A stretch of DNA of 64,000 bases from Shewanella sp. 10N.286.48.A6 (GTDB taxonomy: Bacteria; Pseudomonadota; Gammaproteobacteria; Enterobacterales; Shewanellaceae). The stretch spans positions 1 through 64,000 of the forward strand of contig NZ_MCVI01000010.1 in assembly GCF_002873135.1 (NCBI RefSeq), given 5' to 3'. Below the pieces are notes generated by a model. It saw only the letters and a list, made by a program, of their open reading frames with translations, made no database searches and was not told the DNA's origin. Below are positions 50,727-59,604 of this stretch, piece by piece. How positions within the stretch are numbered: position 1 is the first letter of the stretch; every line of letters begins with the position of its first letter. The position numbers and the translations under genes are program-made.

Positions 50727-52001
50727 ATGGATAAGCTACAAACGCTGGTTGGTAAAGCGCAAAACTTACCCACATTACATCGAAAATTATTGCTAGCAAG
50801 CGTGTTTATTGTCGCGGCGGCATTACTGTGGCCAACCCCGCAAGAATTTGCCTCACAGCGGATCCCTGTTGCCCTTGATATCGAAGCCTTGATCCCACAG
50901 GTAGCCAATCATACTCCGGTTGAAATTAGTGAGCCGGTTGCGCCGACATTTGAACGTATTATTGAGCAAGGTGACACCTTAAGTCAGTTATTTGAAATAG
51001 CTGGTATTGGTCAACAGACCATGTACAAAGTGCTTGAAGCTGATTTAAATGTACTGGCATTAGATACATTATCGCCGGGTAATCGTATTCGATTTTGGCA
51101 AGACGAACAGCAAAAACTAACCAAACTAGAGTTGTATTTTAATCCAGCTTACCAAGTGGTATTTAGCCGTTTTGACGATGGCAGTTACGAGGTTAATGAG
51201 GTCAATATAGAAGGCATTTGGCAAAACCGCATTATTAGTGGGGATATCAATGGCTCATTTTATTTATCGGCCCAGCGCTCAGGTTTAACTGCAGCGCAAA
51301 TACAAACCATAGAAACGCTACTTTCAAGCAAGCTAAATTTCTCCCGTGATTTGCGTGCAGGTGATCAATTTTCAGTATTAATGAATGATCAATTTATTGA
51401 AGGCGTATCCACCGGAGCCAGTAAATTAGAAGCGGTGCGTATTGAAACCAGAGGTAGAAATATTAGCGCCTTTCAAAATGTGGATGGTAATTTTTATGAT
51501 GACAAAGGCCAAGGTCTAGCCAGTGCCTTTCAGCGAATACCGCTGGAAAGGCAGTATCGCTTATCTTCACATTTCAATCCGACCCGTAAGCACCCTGTTA
51601 CTGGTAGAACCTCGCCACATAACGGTACTGACTTTGCCACTCCTACTGGCACCAGAGTGGTAGCGCCGGGGGATGGTGTGGTGTCAATGGTCACTAATCA
51701 TCGCTTTGCAGGCAAGTATATTGTGATTGAACACGACAATAATGTTAGAACCCGCTATTTGCATATGTCGAAGTTCTTGGTCAGAAAAGGCCAGCGGGTT
51801 AAACGCGGGCAGGTGATTGGCTTATCAGGCAGCACAGGTCGGGTGACGGGACCACATTTACATTATGAGTTTCATGTTAATGGTCGCCCAGTTAACCCAA
51901 TGAAGGTGAGTATCATTGAAGCCTCGGTATTGCCTAAAAAGCAAATGAACGCCTTTAAGCAACTGGTGAAAACCAAACAAATGATGATGGATTTAGGTTA
52001 A
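50727..52001 (+). CDS. mepM: M23 peptidoglycan endopeptidase, MepM-like
   Basis: A murein DD-endopeptidase type protein that probably cleaves cross-links for cell-wall growth. The ATG at 50727 gives 424 residues beginning MDKLQTLVGKA, followed by LPTLHRKLLLA and a membrane anchor, like E. coli MepM. An upstream frame of 25 codons has no such similarity. A LysM/OapA-type region (about 85-190, GDTLSQLFE) precedes the M23 domain, with the zinc ligands in SPHNGTDFATP and HLHYEFH. No strong ribosome binding site is visible. A bidirectional terminator follows. Confidence 0.93.
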   Translation: MDKLQTLVGKAQNLPTLHRKLLLASVFIVAAALLWPTPQEFASQRIPVALDIEALIPQVANHTPVEISEPVAPTFERIIEQGDTLSQLFEIAGIGQQTMYKVLEADLNVLALDTLSPGNRIRFWQDEQQKLTKLELYFNPAYQVVFSRFDDGSYEVNEVNIEGIWQNRIISGDINGSFYLSAQRSGLTAAQIQTIETLLSSKLNFSRDLRAGDQFSVLMNDQFIEGVSTGASKLEAVRIETRGRNISAFQNVDGNFYDDKGQGLASAFQRIPLERQYRLSSHFNPTRKHPVTGRTSPHNGTDFATPTGTRVVAPGDGVVSMVTNHRFAGKYIVIEHDNNVRTRYLHMSKFLVRKGQRVKRGQVIGLSGSTGRVTGPHLHYEFHVNGRPVNPMKVSIIEASVLPKKQMNAFKQLVKTKQMMMDLG

Positions 52002-52028
52002 CCCATTTAATCTTTTTATCGTTAAATT

Positions 52029-52063
52029 AAAACCACTTTTAATTCGTTTGAAAGTGGTTTTTT
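52029..52063. terminator. Bidirectional terminator
   Basis: AAAACCACTTT and AAAGTGGTTTT form an 11-bp stem between the convergent MepM-type and HNH genes, with A and T runs at the ends. Confidence 0.9.
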
Positions 52064-52496
52064 ATTTGCGCCATTTGGTTTCTGAGTGATTTGATTTACC
52101 AAGGTTACATTGATCGCATAGCACTTGTAGGTTATCGATATCGAGCGCAAGTTCAGGATATTTGGAGCGAGGTTTGATGTGGTCAACGTGCATGACTGCG
52201 CCATGTTGTGGGCTAGTGCCGCAGCACTGACAAACTGAGCCGTACTTTTCAAAAGCGTTTAGACGCAGGCTTAACCATTTTTGAGATGAATAAAAAGATA
52301 CCGATTTGGGTTCTTCAAATGGGATTAACTCCCAATCATTAAATTCGCATGGCGCCAGATCGGGTCCCATCAAACCCACCGAAAACCCTTTAAGTTGATT
52401 ATTCTTAAGCCAATTACGAATGGCTTTCATGGCTGCTTTTTCGGTTTTGTATTTTCGAGTGCGACGATTGTCGCCCCTAAAGCTTGCTACATACAT
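52062..52496 (-). CDS. HNH endonuclease family protein
   Basis: A 144-residue protein. An N-terminal segment of about 80 residues carries no motif I recognise; the C-terminal part is an HNH module with the CxxC pair CQCC, MHVDHIKPRS as the first His-Asp-His core, DNLQVLC and CNLGKSN as the closing Asn and Cys. Such small HNH proteins can be nicking nucleases, phage-derived or defence proteins. A strong Shine-Dalgarno AGGAGGG stands five bases before the ATG. No restriction or methyltransferase partner is near. It is followed by the MepM terminator. Confidence 0.85.
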   Translation of the reverse strand: MYVASFRGDNRRTRKYKTEKAAMKAIRNWLKNNQLKGFSVGLMGPDLAPCEFNDWELIPFEEPKSVSFYSSQKWLSLRLNAFEKYGSVCQCCGTSPQHGAVMHVDHIKPRSKYPELALDIDNLQVLCDQCNLGKSNHSETKWRK

Positions 52497-52537
52497 TAAT
52501 ACCCTCCTAAGAAAATAGGTTTATGAATATCTTAAGC

Positions 52538-53221
52538 TTAATAAGGGGCTTTTCCTAGCTCAATACAGGTCAGTAATAAGCGTAAGTCGAATTCCAGCTG
52601 GTGGTAATCGCTGGTCATATATTCGCACAGTTGATAAAAAGCTTTGTTGTGATCTTTTTCTTTAAGGTGGGCTAATTCGTGCACCACCACCATTCTCAGT
52701 AATGGCTCAGGCACATGGCGTAGTCGTGATGAAATTCGAATTTCATTCTTAGCTTTGACCTTACTGCCTTGTACGCGATTGGCGTAGGTATGTAGGCCTA
52801 AGGCTTGATGACTGAGGGTGATTTTGTCGTCAAAAACCACTTTAGAAAGCGGCGCAGACTGTTTTAAGAATTGCTGTTTAAACACCATGGTGTAGTCATA
52901 AAGCGCTTTATCAGTGCGTATATCGTGCACACTTGGGTAACGCTTTAATAGCACGGCAGCTAAGCTGTCATTGGCAATATAGCCTTTTACCTGTTCAATG
53001 GTTTGGGCTGAATAACCGGCAATGTATTTAAGCTGGGCTGTTTGCTGTTTTTTGGCCTTTACCTCATCACTGGTTACCAGGCTTGCTAGGGCTTGCTTAG
53101 CCGCCAGTTTAGTCGCTGTAGCTTGATTAACCGCTTTTACCGTCATTTGCGGCGGCGCACTTGGTCTGACTTTTTTTGATGTAACAGGAGTGGAAAATGA
53201 GGCGGATTTTCTTGAATTCAT
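52538..53221 (-). CDS. ygjP: YgjP-type metallopeptidase family protein
   Basis: A 227-residue zinc-peptidase-like protein matching E. coli YgjP (167 residues) from about residue 75: KRYPSVHDIRTDKALY, LGLHTYANRVQGSKVKAK, and the zinc motif HELAHLKEKDHNKAFY with ligands His-Glu-x-x-His and a later His. It has an extra N-terminal segment of about 65 residues, basic and Ala-rich, not seen in YgjP; the true start could be later. YgjP's role is not established. It is followed by the HNH gene on the same strand. Confidence 0.87.
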   Translation of the reverse strand: MNSRKSASFSTPVTSKKVRPSAPPQMTVKAVNQATATKLAAKQALASLVTSDEVKAKKQQTAQLKYIAGYSAQTIEQVKGYIANDSLAAVLLKRYPSVHDIRTDKALYDYTMVFKQQFLKQSAPLSKVVFDDKITLSHQALGLHTYANRVQGSKVKAKNEIRISSRLRHVPEPLLRMVVVHELAHLKEKDHNKAFYQLCEYMTSDYHQLEFDLRLLLTCIELGKAPY

Positions 53222-53253
53222 AGGGATATTTATTGCTTACTTTAAGCTTATCA

Positions 53254-53295
53254 GTAAGCTGCTTTTACCCACAAACAGGCCATAAAGCAGCTTAC
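53254..53295. repeat. 12-bp inverted repeat between the DUF3010 and YgjP genes
   Basis: GTAAGCTGCTTT (53254-53265) and its exact complement (53284-53295), 18-base loop, no U tract on either side. It may be an mRNA structure downstream of the DUF3010 gene, or a protein-binding dyad. Confidence 0.6.
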
Positions 53296-53322
53296 TCACA
53301 AGAACATCTAATTCAAACTGAG

Positions 53323-53760
53323 TTAGATTTTGCCATACATGTGGCGGTTTTGCTGAGCGTATGCGGCTTCAAAAGCAGGTAATTGCACACGTTTAAGCTC
53401 AAGGGTATCAAGATCGGCTTGTGGCGGATTACGCTTTAGCTCTTCTTTGATAGTCACTGGGCTAATAATCGCTACTGGTAATTCAGTAATTTGAATTGCT
53501 GCTTCAAGTTTAAAGCTAGTAGCAGAGCCGGAGAACTTGCCTTTTTGTTCACGTTCAATAATCACGATTTCATCAACTTTGTAATCTTCCATTAATTTAT
53601 GGAAAGCAAAATGAAATTCACGAATTGATTCTGTTTCAACAGATTTTGAAATGCTGAACGAGATTTGACGACATTCCGGTACGTTGAATGACTCTTTCTC
53701 ATAATTTAATAAGCTGATGATGGCTTCGCCACCTTTTAATTCTACACCACAAATCTTCAT
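53323..53760 (-). CDS. DUF3010 family protein
   Basis: A 145-residue cytoplasmic protein of the DUF3010 family, common in gammaproteobacteria and of unknown function. The pattern of MKICGVELKGGEAII, then IVIIEREQKGKFSGSATSFKLEA, resembles an RNase-H-like fold, with acidic positions at Glu7, Glu72 and Asp116 or nearby; that is a structural guess. AAGG lies upstream of the ATG. It lies between the DEAD-box gene and ygjP on the same strand, but the hairpin at 53254 separates it from ygjP. Confidence 0.82.
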   Translation of the reverse strand: MKICGVELKGGEAIISLLNYEKESFNVPECRQISFSISKSVETESIREFHFAFHKLMEDYKVDEIVIIEREQKGKFSGSATSFKLEAAIQITELPVAIISPVTIKEELKRNPPQADLDTLELKRVQLPAFEAAYAQQNRHMYGKI

Positions 53761-53839
53761 GTTATACCTTACTTAGAGCGAGTTTATTTGGCATGTTGTT
53801 GAGCTGTGCTCAAATATGTTCATGCTGTCAAAATTACGG

Positions 53840-55207
53840 TTATTCTTCGTCACTGACAATTGAATCATCAGTTTCGATAATTTTTGCTGGTTTTGCTTTA
53901 CGGCGCATTGGTGCGTCACCAATATCAATACCGGTGGCAAAGCGCTTGTCGCGTTTAGGCGCTACTTTTGGCTTCTTGCTAGCGACACGCTTGGCATTAC
54001 CTGTATTGGTATCAGCTGATTTTGCATTGGCGCTTGATGCCTTAGGATTGTCTCTTAAGCCTTTAAATTTAGCTTCAAGGCCTGCGATAGTTGAGAAGTC
54101 AAAGTTCTTACGTAAGAACACCTGTACTTTCTTAAAGCTATCCCAGTCTTTCGGGCCTACTAATGAAATAGCATCGCCTTTAGCGCCTGCGCGGCCAGTA
54201 CGGCCAATACGGTGAACATATTCTTCGGCAAACTTTGGCATGTCAAAGTTAATTACTAATGACACATTTAATAAGTCTAACCCGCGAGAAGCAACATCTG
54301 TGGTGACTAAAATCTTTTGTTGGCCACGGCTGAATTTGTCCATAATTTGATTACGTGCTGACTGACTTAAGTCACCACTGAGCGCAGCGGTTTCTAGCCC
54401 TTCAGCAGACAATAGTTTGGCGAGTCTGTCAGTGTCTGAGCGAGTTGCAGTAAAAATGATCACTTGCTTGTGTTGCTCATGTTTTAAAATATGCTGCAGC
54501 AGGGCTTGTTTGTGATCAAGGTGGTCAACTAAAAAGATGCGCTGAACAATATCTTTATGCTCTGCATGCGATGCGCCAATAGCCACATGGCTAGGGGTCT
54601 TTAATAATGTTGCGGCGATATCATTGATGTCATCGTGATCTAATGTCGCTGAAAACATCAAGGTTTGTCTGCGCTTATGATCTGCAGCGTCATTAATGGC
54701 TTTAAGTTGTGGCGCAAAACCAAGATCTAACATGCGATCGGCTTCATCAAGTACCAGTAACTCTAAGCCATTTAGGTATAAGTGGCGCTGTTGAAGATGA
54801 TCGGCAATACGCCCAGGTGTTGCCACAATAAAGTGTGGGTCACGAGATAGCGATTTTGCTTGATCGTTAAAGTTCTCGCCACCTAAAATACTAATGGCTT
54901 TATATTGGGTATTGGCAACCAGTAAACGTAATTGACCATAGACTTGCTGAGCAAGTTCACGGGTTGGCAATAAAATCAGAACGCGAGGGTCTTTTTTAGA
55001 GAGGGCCCTAGTCGATATTACCCGCTGCAAAGCAGGTAATAAAAACGCCAGGGTTTTACCTGAACCGGTTTTAGATGATGCCATTAAATCTTTACCCGCT
55101 AGGGCAATTGGCAGGGCTTGCTGCTGAATTTCTGTTGGCTCAGAAATGCCCATATGCTTTAGACTGTCTAGTAAGCGTTTATCTAAAGAAAAATCGGTAA
55201 ATAACAA
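53840..55207 (-). CDS. DEAD-box ATP-dependent RNA helicase (SrmB/RhlE-like)
   Basis: A 455-residue helicase with the full motif set: Q-motif FSLDKRLLDSLKHMGI, Walker A ASSKTGSGKT, PTRELAQQ, TPGRIAD, DEAD box VLDEADRMLD, SAT, then the second domain with TTDVASRGLDL and HRIGRTGRAG. The C-terminal tail (about 370-455) is Lys and Ala rich and probably binds RNA. Such helicases act in ribosome assembly or mRNA turnover. I cannot say which E. coli DEAD paralogue is the closest. The ORF is preceded by a typical ribosome binding region and is divergent from the RssA-type gene. Confidence 0.93.
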   Translation of the reverse strand: MLFTDFSLDKRLLDSLKHMGISEPTEIQQQALPIALAGKDLMASSKTGSGKTLAFLLPALQRVISTRALSKKDPRVLILLPTRELAQQVYGQLRLLVANTQYKAISILGGENFNDQAKSLSRDPHFIVATPGRIADHLQQRHLYLNGLELLVLDEADRMLDLGFAPQLKAINDAADHKRRQTLMFSATLDHDDINDIAATLLKTPSHVAIGASHAEHKDIVQRIFLVDHLDHKQALLQHILKHEQHKQVIIFTATRSDTDRLAKLLSAEGLETAALSGDLSQSARNQIMDKFSRGQQKILVTTDVASRGLDLLNVSLVINFDMPKFAEEYVHRIGRTGRAGAKGDAISLVGPKDWDSFKKVQVFLRKNFDFSTIAGLEAKFKGLRDNPKASSANAKSADTNTGNAKRVASKKPKVAPKRDKRFATGIDIGDAPMRRKAKPAKIIETDDSIVSDEE

Positions 55208-55325
55208 AGGTAAATCCCCTAAAAAATGATAGCCAGATATTATAACGTGTAAGCGACTTGATAGCCAACAGCTTAAGCGTAAGATAAGCTACTTAGGTGT
55301 GCAAAAATGGTTAAGGGTTTGGTAA

Positions 55326-56300
55326 ATGTCTAAGGCTTCAAAAGAAAATAAATCATCACTTCGTGTTGGGATCGCCCTCGGTAGTGGCGCGGCTAAGGGC
55401 TGGGCTCATATTGGGGTGATAAAAGAGCTGGCCGCCATGGGGATCCACCCTGAAAAGATTGCTGGCTGCTCTGTTGGGGCTCTGGTGGGCGCAGCTTATG
55501 CTAATGATCATTTAGAAGAGTTACATGAGTGGGTGAGTGGGTTTTCTAGTTGGGATGTTTTAGGCTTAATGGATTTAAGCTGGCGCAAAGGTGGCTTAAT
55601 CAGTGGTGAAAAAGTATTTGATGTTTTAGCTGGTCGAATAGGCGATCTAAAAATAGAGCAATTGCAAAAGCCGTTTGCGGCAGTGGCGACCGATTTATAT
55701 TCTGGCCAAGAAATTTGGTTCAAAGAAGGCGATTTACGTCATGCGGTAAGAGCCTCGTGTTCAATGCCGGGCTTTTTACCCCCAGTACAATTGCATGATC
55801 GCTGGTTAGTGGATGGCGCAGTGGTAAACCCTGTGCCAGTGTCAATGTGCCGCACCATGGACGTTGATGTAGTGATTGCAGTGGACTTAAATGGTCACCG
55901 CCGTAATAGTATGCATATGTTGCCTCAACAAATGACCAGCTGTGCGCCCACTGAAATTGAAAAGCAATTAGTGGCCAAAGAGCCAGAGTCGGCGTTTATG
56001 GATCTGCTAGGTAAAGGTAAAGAGTATATAAATAGTTTTTCAGAAAAGTTTTCCACAAGCACGAAATCTCACCCTGGGATGATTGCGGTGATGTCGCAAT
56101 CAATGGATATTTTAGAGCAGCGCCATAAACGCGCCAGATTAATGGGCGATCCACCGGATGTGTGTTTAGTGCCACAGCTTGCTGATATCGGTACCATGGA
56201 GTTTCATCGTGCTGATGAAGCCATAGAAGCAGGCCGTCAATCTGTGCGCCAATCTGCGCATTTAATTTATGCAGCCCTTGGTATTAGCCCAAATGATTAA
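55326..56300 (+). CDS. rssA: Patatin-like phospholipase, RssA-like
   Basis: A 324-residue member of the bacterial patatin family. The oxyanion loop is GSGAAKGWAHIG near residue 19, the nucleophile elbow is GCSVGALVG (Ser near residue 49), and the catalytic Asp is in DGAVVNPVP near residue 164. It probably hydrolyses lipids on the cytoplasmic side. The C-terminal half contains a Met/Gln region and FHRADEAIEAG, as in RssA. It is divergent from the DEAD-box gene. No strong ribosome binding site is seen before the ATG. Confidence 0.9.
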   Translation: MSKASKENKSSLRVGIALGSGAAKGWAHIGVIKELAAMGIHPEKIAGCSVGALVGAAYANDHLEELHEWVSGFSSWDVLGLMDLSWRKGGLISGEKVFDVLAGRIGDLKIEQLQKPFAAVATDLYSGQEIWFKEGDLRHAVRASCSMPGFLPPVQLHDRWLVDGAVVNPVPVSMCRTMDVDVVIAVDLNGHRRNSMHMLPQQMTSCAPTEIEKQLVAKEPESAFMDLLGKGKEYINSFSEKFSTSTKSHPGMIAVMSQSMDILEQRHKRARLMGDPPDVCLVPQLADIGTMEFHRADEAIEAGRQSVRQSAHLIYAALGISPND

Positions 56301-56376
56301 CGCCAATTAAAGCGCTTTGCTTTAATCATACTGATTTTTAACGGTTGAAATGACCTGTTTAAGCATCAATATACCA

Positions 56377-56460
56377 GTATAAATCTGTGATAACTATTTG
56401 TATAAATCTGCGATAACTATTCGTATAAGCCTGCAATTACCAGTTTAAATCTGTAATAAA
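56377..56460. repeat. 23-bp tandem imperfect repeat
   Basis: Units beginning GTATAAATCTG start at 56377, 56400 and 56423, exactly 23 bases apart, and a looser unit starts at 56443. The first two are nearly identical, the others diverged. Two turns of helix per unit puts every repeat on the same face, as in iteron-like or cooperative protein binding arrays. Confidence 0.7.
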
Positions 56461-56586
56461 TAGCAATCTATTTATAGGCGTTTCAGCACTCAGTAGCTGC
56501 TTTTTATAACCTGGTCAAGTTCAACTTTTCTAAATAGTGTTGAGCTTGGCAGTAATTTTTTTCATTTTGTTCCCCTTCATCAAAAC

Positions 56587-56600
56587 ATGATCTAGATCAT
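56587..56600. promoter_or_regulatory. FNR/EtrA-type binding site
   Basis: ATGAT-CTAG-ATCAT matches the FNR consensus TTGAT-N4-ATCAA at the core TGAT and ATCA and is part of a perfect 16-bp palindrome (56586-56601). Its position about 107 bases before the nrdD start suits anaerobic activation. CRP could also recognise it. Confidence 0.75.
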
Positions 56601-56628
56601 GGATTTTTAGTGCCTATTATTGCCTAAT

Positions 56629-56675
56629 GCACCATATATTGTGTTTGTTGATAATTATGTGTGGATATATAGTGT
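56629..56675. promoter_or_regulatory. Pair of NrdR boxes
   Basis: GCACCATATATTGTGT (56629-56644) is a near match to the NrdR-box consensus ACACWATATATWGTGT. TGTGGATATATAGTGT (56660-56675) has a perfect right half and a weaker left half. Start to start is 31 bases, the usual three-turn NrdR spacing. NrdR represses ribonucleotide reductase genes when dATP is high. Inference is strong given the gene downstream. Confidence 0.85.
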
Positions 56676-56706
56676 TTATATCCTGTGCATAAAAGGAGTA
56701 AAAGTA

Positions 56707-58827
56707 ATGCCTGTAGTAATTAAAAGGGACGGTTGTCGTACTCTATTTGATGAGTCGCGGATCAAGGATGCCATTGTTGCAGCAATGGAAACTGCTACAG
56801 GTAGTGCTGATGAAGACTATGCTTCAACAGTCGCTTGTGTGATTAGAGATCAAGTTGCTAACGATGAAGAAGTTGAGATCCATCATTTACAAGCTTTAGT
56901 TGAAAACTTATTAATGGAAGGTCCTCATAAAGAGGTTGCGCGTCATTATATTGAGTATCGTCACGACCGTGATATTTGCCGTGAAGCCAAAAGTAAATTG
57001 AACTGCGAAATTCGTGGTTTGGTTGAACAAAGCGACGCGTCAATTTTGAATGAAAATGCCAATAAAGACGCTAAAGTTATTCCAACTCAACGTGATTTAC
57101 TTGCAGGTATTGTGGCAAAGCATTACGCCAAGTCGCATTTACTGCCAAAAGATATTGTTGCTGCACATGAGTCAGGTCAACTGCATTATCACGACTTAGA
57201 CTATGCACCATTCTTCCCAATGTTTAACTGCATGCTAATTGATTTAGCTGGCATGTTAACCCATGGTTTTAAAATGGGTAACGCTGAAATTGACACCCCT
57301 AAATCAATTTCAACTGCGACTGCTGTAACTGCGCAAATTATTGCCCAGGTGGCGAGCCATATCTATGGCGGCACCACCATTAACCGCATTGATGAAGTAT
57401 TAGCTGAGTTTGTTCAAAAGAGCTATCAAAAGCAGTTGGTCATCGGTAAAGAGTGGGGCGTAGCAGATGTTGAAGCATTCGCGATGGCGCAAACTGAAAA
57501 AGAGTGTTACGACGCATTTCAGTCTTTAGAATATGAAGTCAACACCCTACATACTGCCAATGGTCAAACGCCTTTTGTGACCTTTGGTTTTGGCTTAGGT
57601 TCGTGCTGGGAAGCGCGTTTAATTCAAAAATCGATTCTTAAAGTACGTATGGCGGGTCTTGGTAAAAACCGTAAAACAGCGGTATTCCCTAAACTGGTTT
57701 TTGCTATTCGTGATGGACTAAATCATAAAGCCGCAGATGCTAACTATGATGTTAAGAAGCTGGCGTTAGAGTGTGCCACCATGCGCATGTATCCAGATAT
57801 TCTTAACTATGAGCAAGTTGAACGAGTTACCGGTTCATTTAAAACGCCTATGGGTTGTCGTTCATTCTTAGGGACTTATGAAGAAAATGGCGAGTTAATC
57901 CATGAAGGGCGTAACAACTTAGGTGTTGTTAGCTTGAACTTACCTAGAATTGCCATTGAAGCCAAAGGCGACGAAACTGCATTCTTTGCCTTATTAGAAC
58001 AGAGAATGATACTAGCCCGTAAAGCTCTCGATACCCGTATTGCTCGTTTAGTGGGTGTAAAAGCGCGCGTTGCCCCCATCCTTTATATGGAAGGTGCTTG
58101 TGGTGTGCGCTTGAATGCGGATGATGATGTTTCTGAAATCTTTAAAAATGGCCGCGCATCAATTTCGCTAGGTTACATTGGTTTGCACGAAACCATTAAC
58201 GCGCTTTACGGCACTGGTGAGCATGTATTTGATAGTGAGTTATTACGCACTAAAGCCATTGAAATTATCTCAGTGATGAAGCGTGCAACTGAAGCTTGGA
58301 AAGAAGAAACAGGCTATGGCTTTAGTTTATACAGCACCCCAAGTGAAAACTTATGTAGCCGCTTTTGCCAGTTAGATGCGAAAGAATTCGGTGTGGTTGA
58401 AGGGGTTACTGACAAAGGTTACTACACCAATAGCTTTCATTTAGATGTAGAAAAGAAAGTTAACCCATACGACAAAATTGATTTTGAATTACCGTACCCA
58501 GAAATCACCAATGGTGGCTTTATTTGTTACGGCGAATTCCCGAACATGCAGCACAACATTGAAGCATTAGAAAACGTATGGGATTACAGTTACACCAGAG
58601 TGCCTTATTACGGTACCAATACCCCAATCGATGAATGTTATGACTGCGGTTACGTTGGTGAGTTTAACTGTACCAGTAAAGGTTTTGTGTGCCCTAAATG
58701 TGGCAACCATGAACCCAGCCGAGTATCAGTAACACGTCGTGTATGTGGATACTTAGGTAGCCCAGATGCAAGACCGTTTAACTATGGTAAGCAAGAAGAA
58801 GTTAAGCGCCGGGTTAAGCATCTATAA
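56707..58827 (+). CDS. nrdD: Anaerobic ribonucleoside-triphosphate reductase
   Basis: A class III glycyl-radical reductase that makes dNTPs without oxygen. The ATG at 56707 with AGGAG eight bases upstream gives 706 residues; an upstream in-frame ATG at 56620 would overlap the NrdR boxes and adds an unrelated leader. It has an N-terminal ATP cone (VIKRDGCRTLFD, about 1-95), the catalytic barrel, a four-Cys zinc site (CYDCG then CPKCG) and the radical glycine Gly681 in RRVCGYLGSP. The regulatory region holds FNR and NrdR elements. nrdG follows after a hairpin. Confidence 0.98.
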   Translation: MPVVIKRDGCRTLFDESRIKDAIVAAMETATGSADEDYASTVACVIRDQVANDEEVEIHHLQALVENLLMEGPHKEVARHYIEYRHDRDICREAKSKLNCEIRGLVEQSDASILNENANKDAKVIPTQRDLLAGIVAKHYAKSHLLPKDIVAAHESGQLHYHDLDYAPFFPMFNCMLIDLAGMLTHGFKMGNAEIDTPKSISTATAVTAQIIAQVASHIYGGTTINRIDEVLAEFVQKSYQKQLVIGKEWGVADVEAFAMAQTEKECYDAFQSLEYEVNTLHTANGQTPFVTFGFGLGSCWEARLIQKSILKVRMAGLGKNRKTAVFPKLVFAIRDGLNHKAADANYDVKKLALECATMRMYPDILNYEQVERVTGSFKTPMGCRSFLGTYEENGELIHEGRNNLGVVSLNLPRIAIEAKGDETAFFALLEQRMILARKALDTRIARLVGVKARVAPILYMEGACGVRLNADDDVSEIFKNGRASISLGYIGLHETINALYGTGEHVFDSELLRTKAIEIISVMKRATEAWKEETGYGFSLYSTPSENLCSRFCQLDAKEFGVVEGVTDKGYYTNSFHLDVEKKVNPYDKIDFELPYPEITNGGFICYGEFPNMQHNIEALENVWDYSYTRVPYYGTNTPIDECYDCGYVGEFNCTSKGFVCPKCGNHEPSRVSVTRRVCGYLGSPDARPFNYGKQEEVKRRVKHL

Positions 58828-58875
58828 TAAATAGCTTATTCATGAAGTTAGTAGAACTAATTCCATGACTAAATA

Positions 58876-58905
58876 AACAAGGCGCATTAAGCGCCTTGTT
58901 TTGGT
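58876..58905 (+). terminator. Hairpin between nrdD and nrdG
   Basis: AACAAGGCGC and GCGCCTTGTT with a 5-base loop and a short T run. It probably lowers nrdG transcription relative to nrdD by partial termination. Confidence 0.8.
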
Positions 58906-58991
58906 TTGTTTTGGTTAGCTTTTGGTCCTAGTTAGACAAACATGTTTACGACGTTTGTGTTGGCGCTAAATTAGCAGTAAGAGAAGTGATT

Positions 58992-59465
58992 ATGAATTAT
59001 CATCAGTATTACCCTATCGATGTGATTAATGGCCCTGGTACCCGCGTGACCTTGTTTGTTTCAGGTTGTGAGCATCAATGCCGGGGTTGTTATAATCAGT
59101 CCACTTGGGATCCACGTTCAGGCCATGAATTTAGCCAAATGATGGAAGATCAAATTATTGCCGACTTGAACGATACCCGCGTCAAGCGCCGCGGTTTATC
59201 ACTCTCTGGTGGTGATCCATTATTCCCGGCTAATATCGACAGCATCTTGTCTCTGGTTAGGCGCGTAAAACAACAATGTCCAGATAAAGACATTTGGTTA
59301 TGGAGTGGCTACAAGCTGGACCAAATGTCCCTTAAGCAACTACAGGTATTAGACTATGTGGATGTGTTAGTAGATGGTAAATTTGAGCAAGACTTAGCCG
59401 ATCCAAGTTTGAAGTGGCGCGGTAGTGGTAATCAAATCATTCATGATTTAGTTCAAATAGATTAG
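58992..59465 (+). CDS. nrdG: Anaerobic ribonucleotide reductase activating protein
   Basis: A radical-SAM activase that makes the glycyl radical on NrdD. The ATG at 58992 gives 157 residues starting MNYHQYYPIDVINGPG, matching E. coli NrdG; an earlier in-frame GTG at 58986 adds two codons only. The iron-sulfur motif is CEHQCRGC near residue 26, followed by GLSLSGGDPLFP and DVLVDGKFEQDL. It follows nrdD on the same strand across a hairpin. Confidence 0.97.
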   Translation: MNYHQYYPIDVINGPGTRVTLFVSGCEHQCRGCYNQSTWDPRSGHEFSQMMEDQIIADLNDTRVKRRGLSLSGGDPLFPANIDSILSLVRRVKQQCPDKDIWLWSGYKLDQMSLKQLQVLDYVDVLVDGKFEQDLADPSLKWRGSGNQIIHDLVQID

Positions 59466-59563
59466 TCATAAGGTGTTGAGGATAATGTGTTTCCTCTAAC
59501 GAACTGTTATACTTCGCCTCCGTAAACGTGTTGGATTGATACAAGTGCTGTGTTTGAGCATGT

Positions 59564-59584
59564 CATTGTGTCAGTGGCACAATG
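59564..59584 (+). promoter_or_regulatory. Small hairpin in the yibL leader
   Basis: CATTGTG and CACAATG pair as a 7-bp hairpin with a 7-base loop, 21 bases before the yibL start and its AAGG ribosome binding site. It could tune translation of yibL. Weak evidence. Confidence 0.3.
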
Positions 59585-59604
59585 TTCAAATTTAAGGTAA
59601 CACA

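Larger units (their letters stand above)
56301..56706 (+). other. Regulatory region of nrdD
   Basis: A 406-base gap that holds, in order, the 23-bp tandem repeat, an FNR-type palindrome, two NrdR boxes and the nrdD ribosome binding site AGGAG at 56694-56698. No other gene is seen. Confidence 0.85.

Noticed and set aside
52062..52496. HNH gene as part of a restriction-modification system
   Set aside because: No DNA methyltransferase or specificity gene is near; neighbours are housekeeping or unknown proteins.
56620..56706. Longer start for nrdD
   Set aside because: It would overlap both NrdR boxes; the ATG at 56707 has a good ribosome binding site and gives the known N-terminus.
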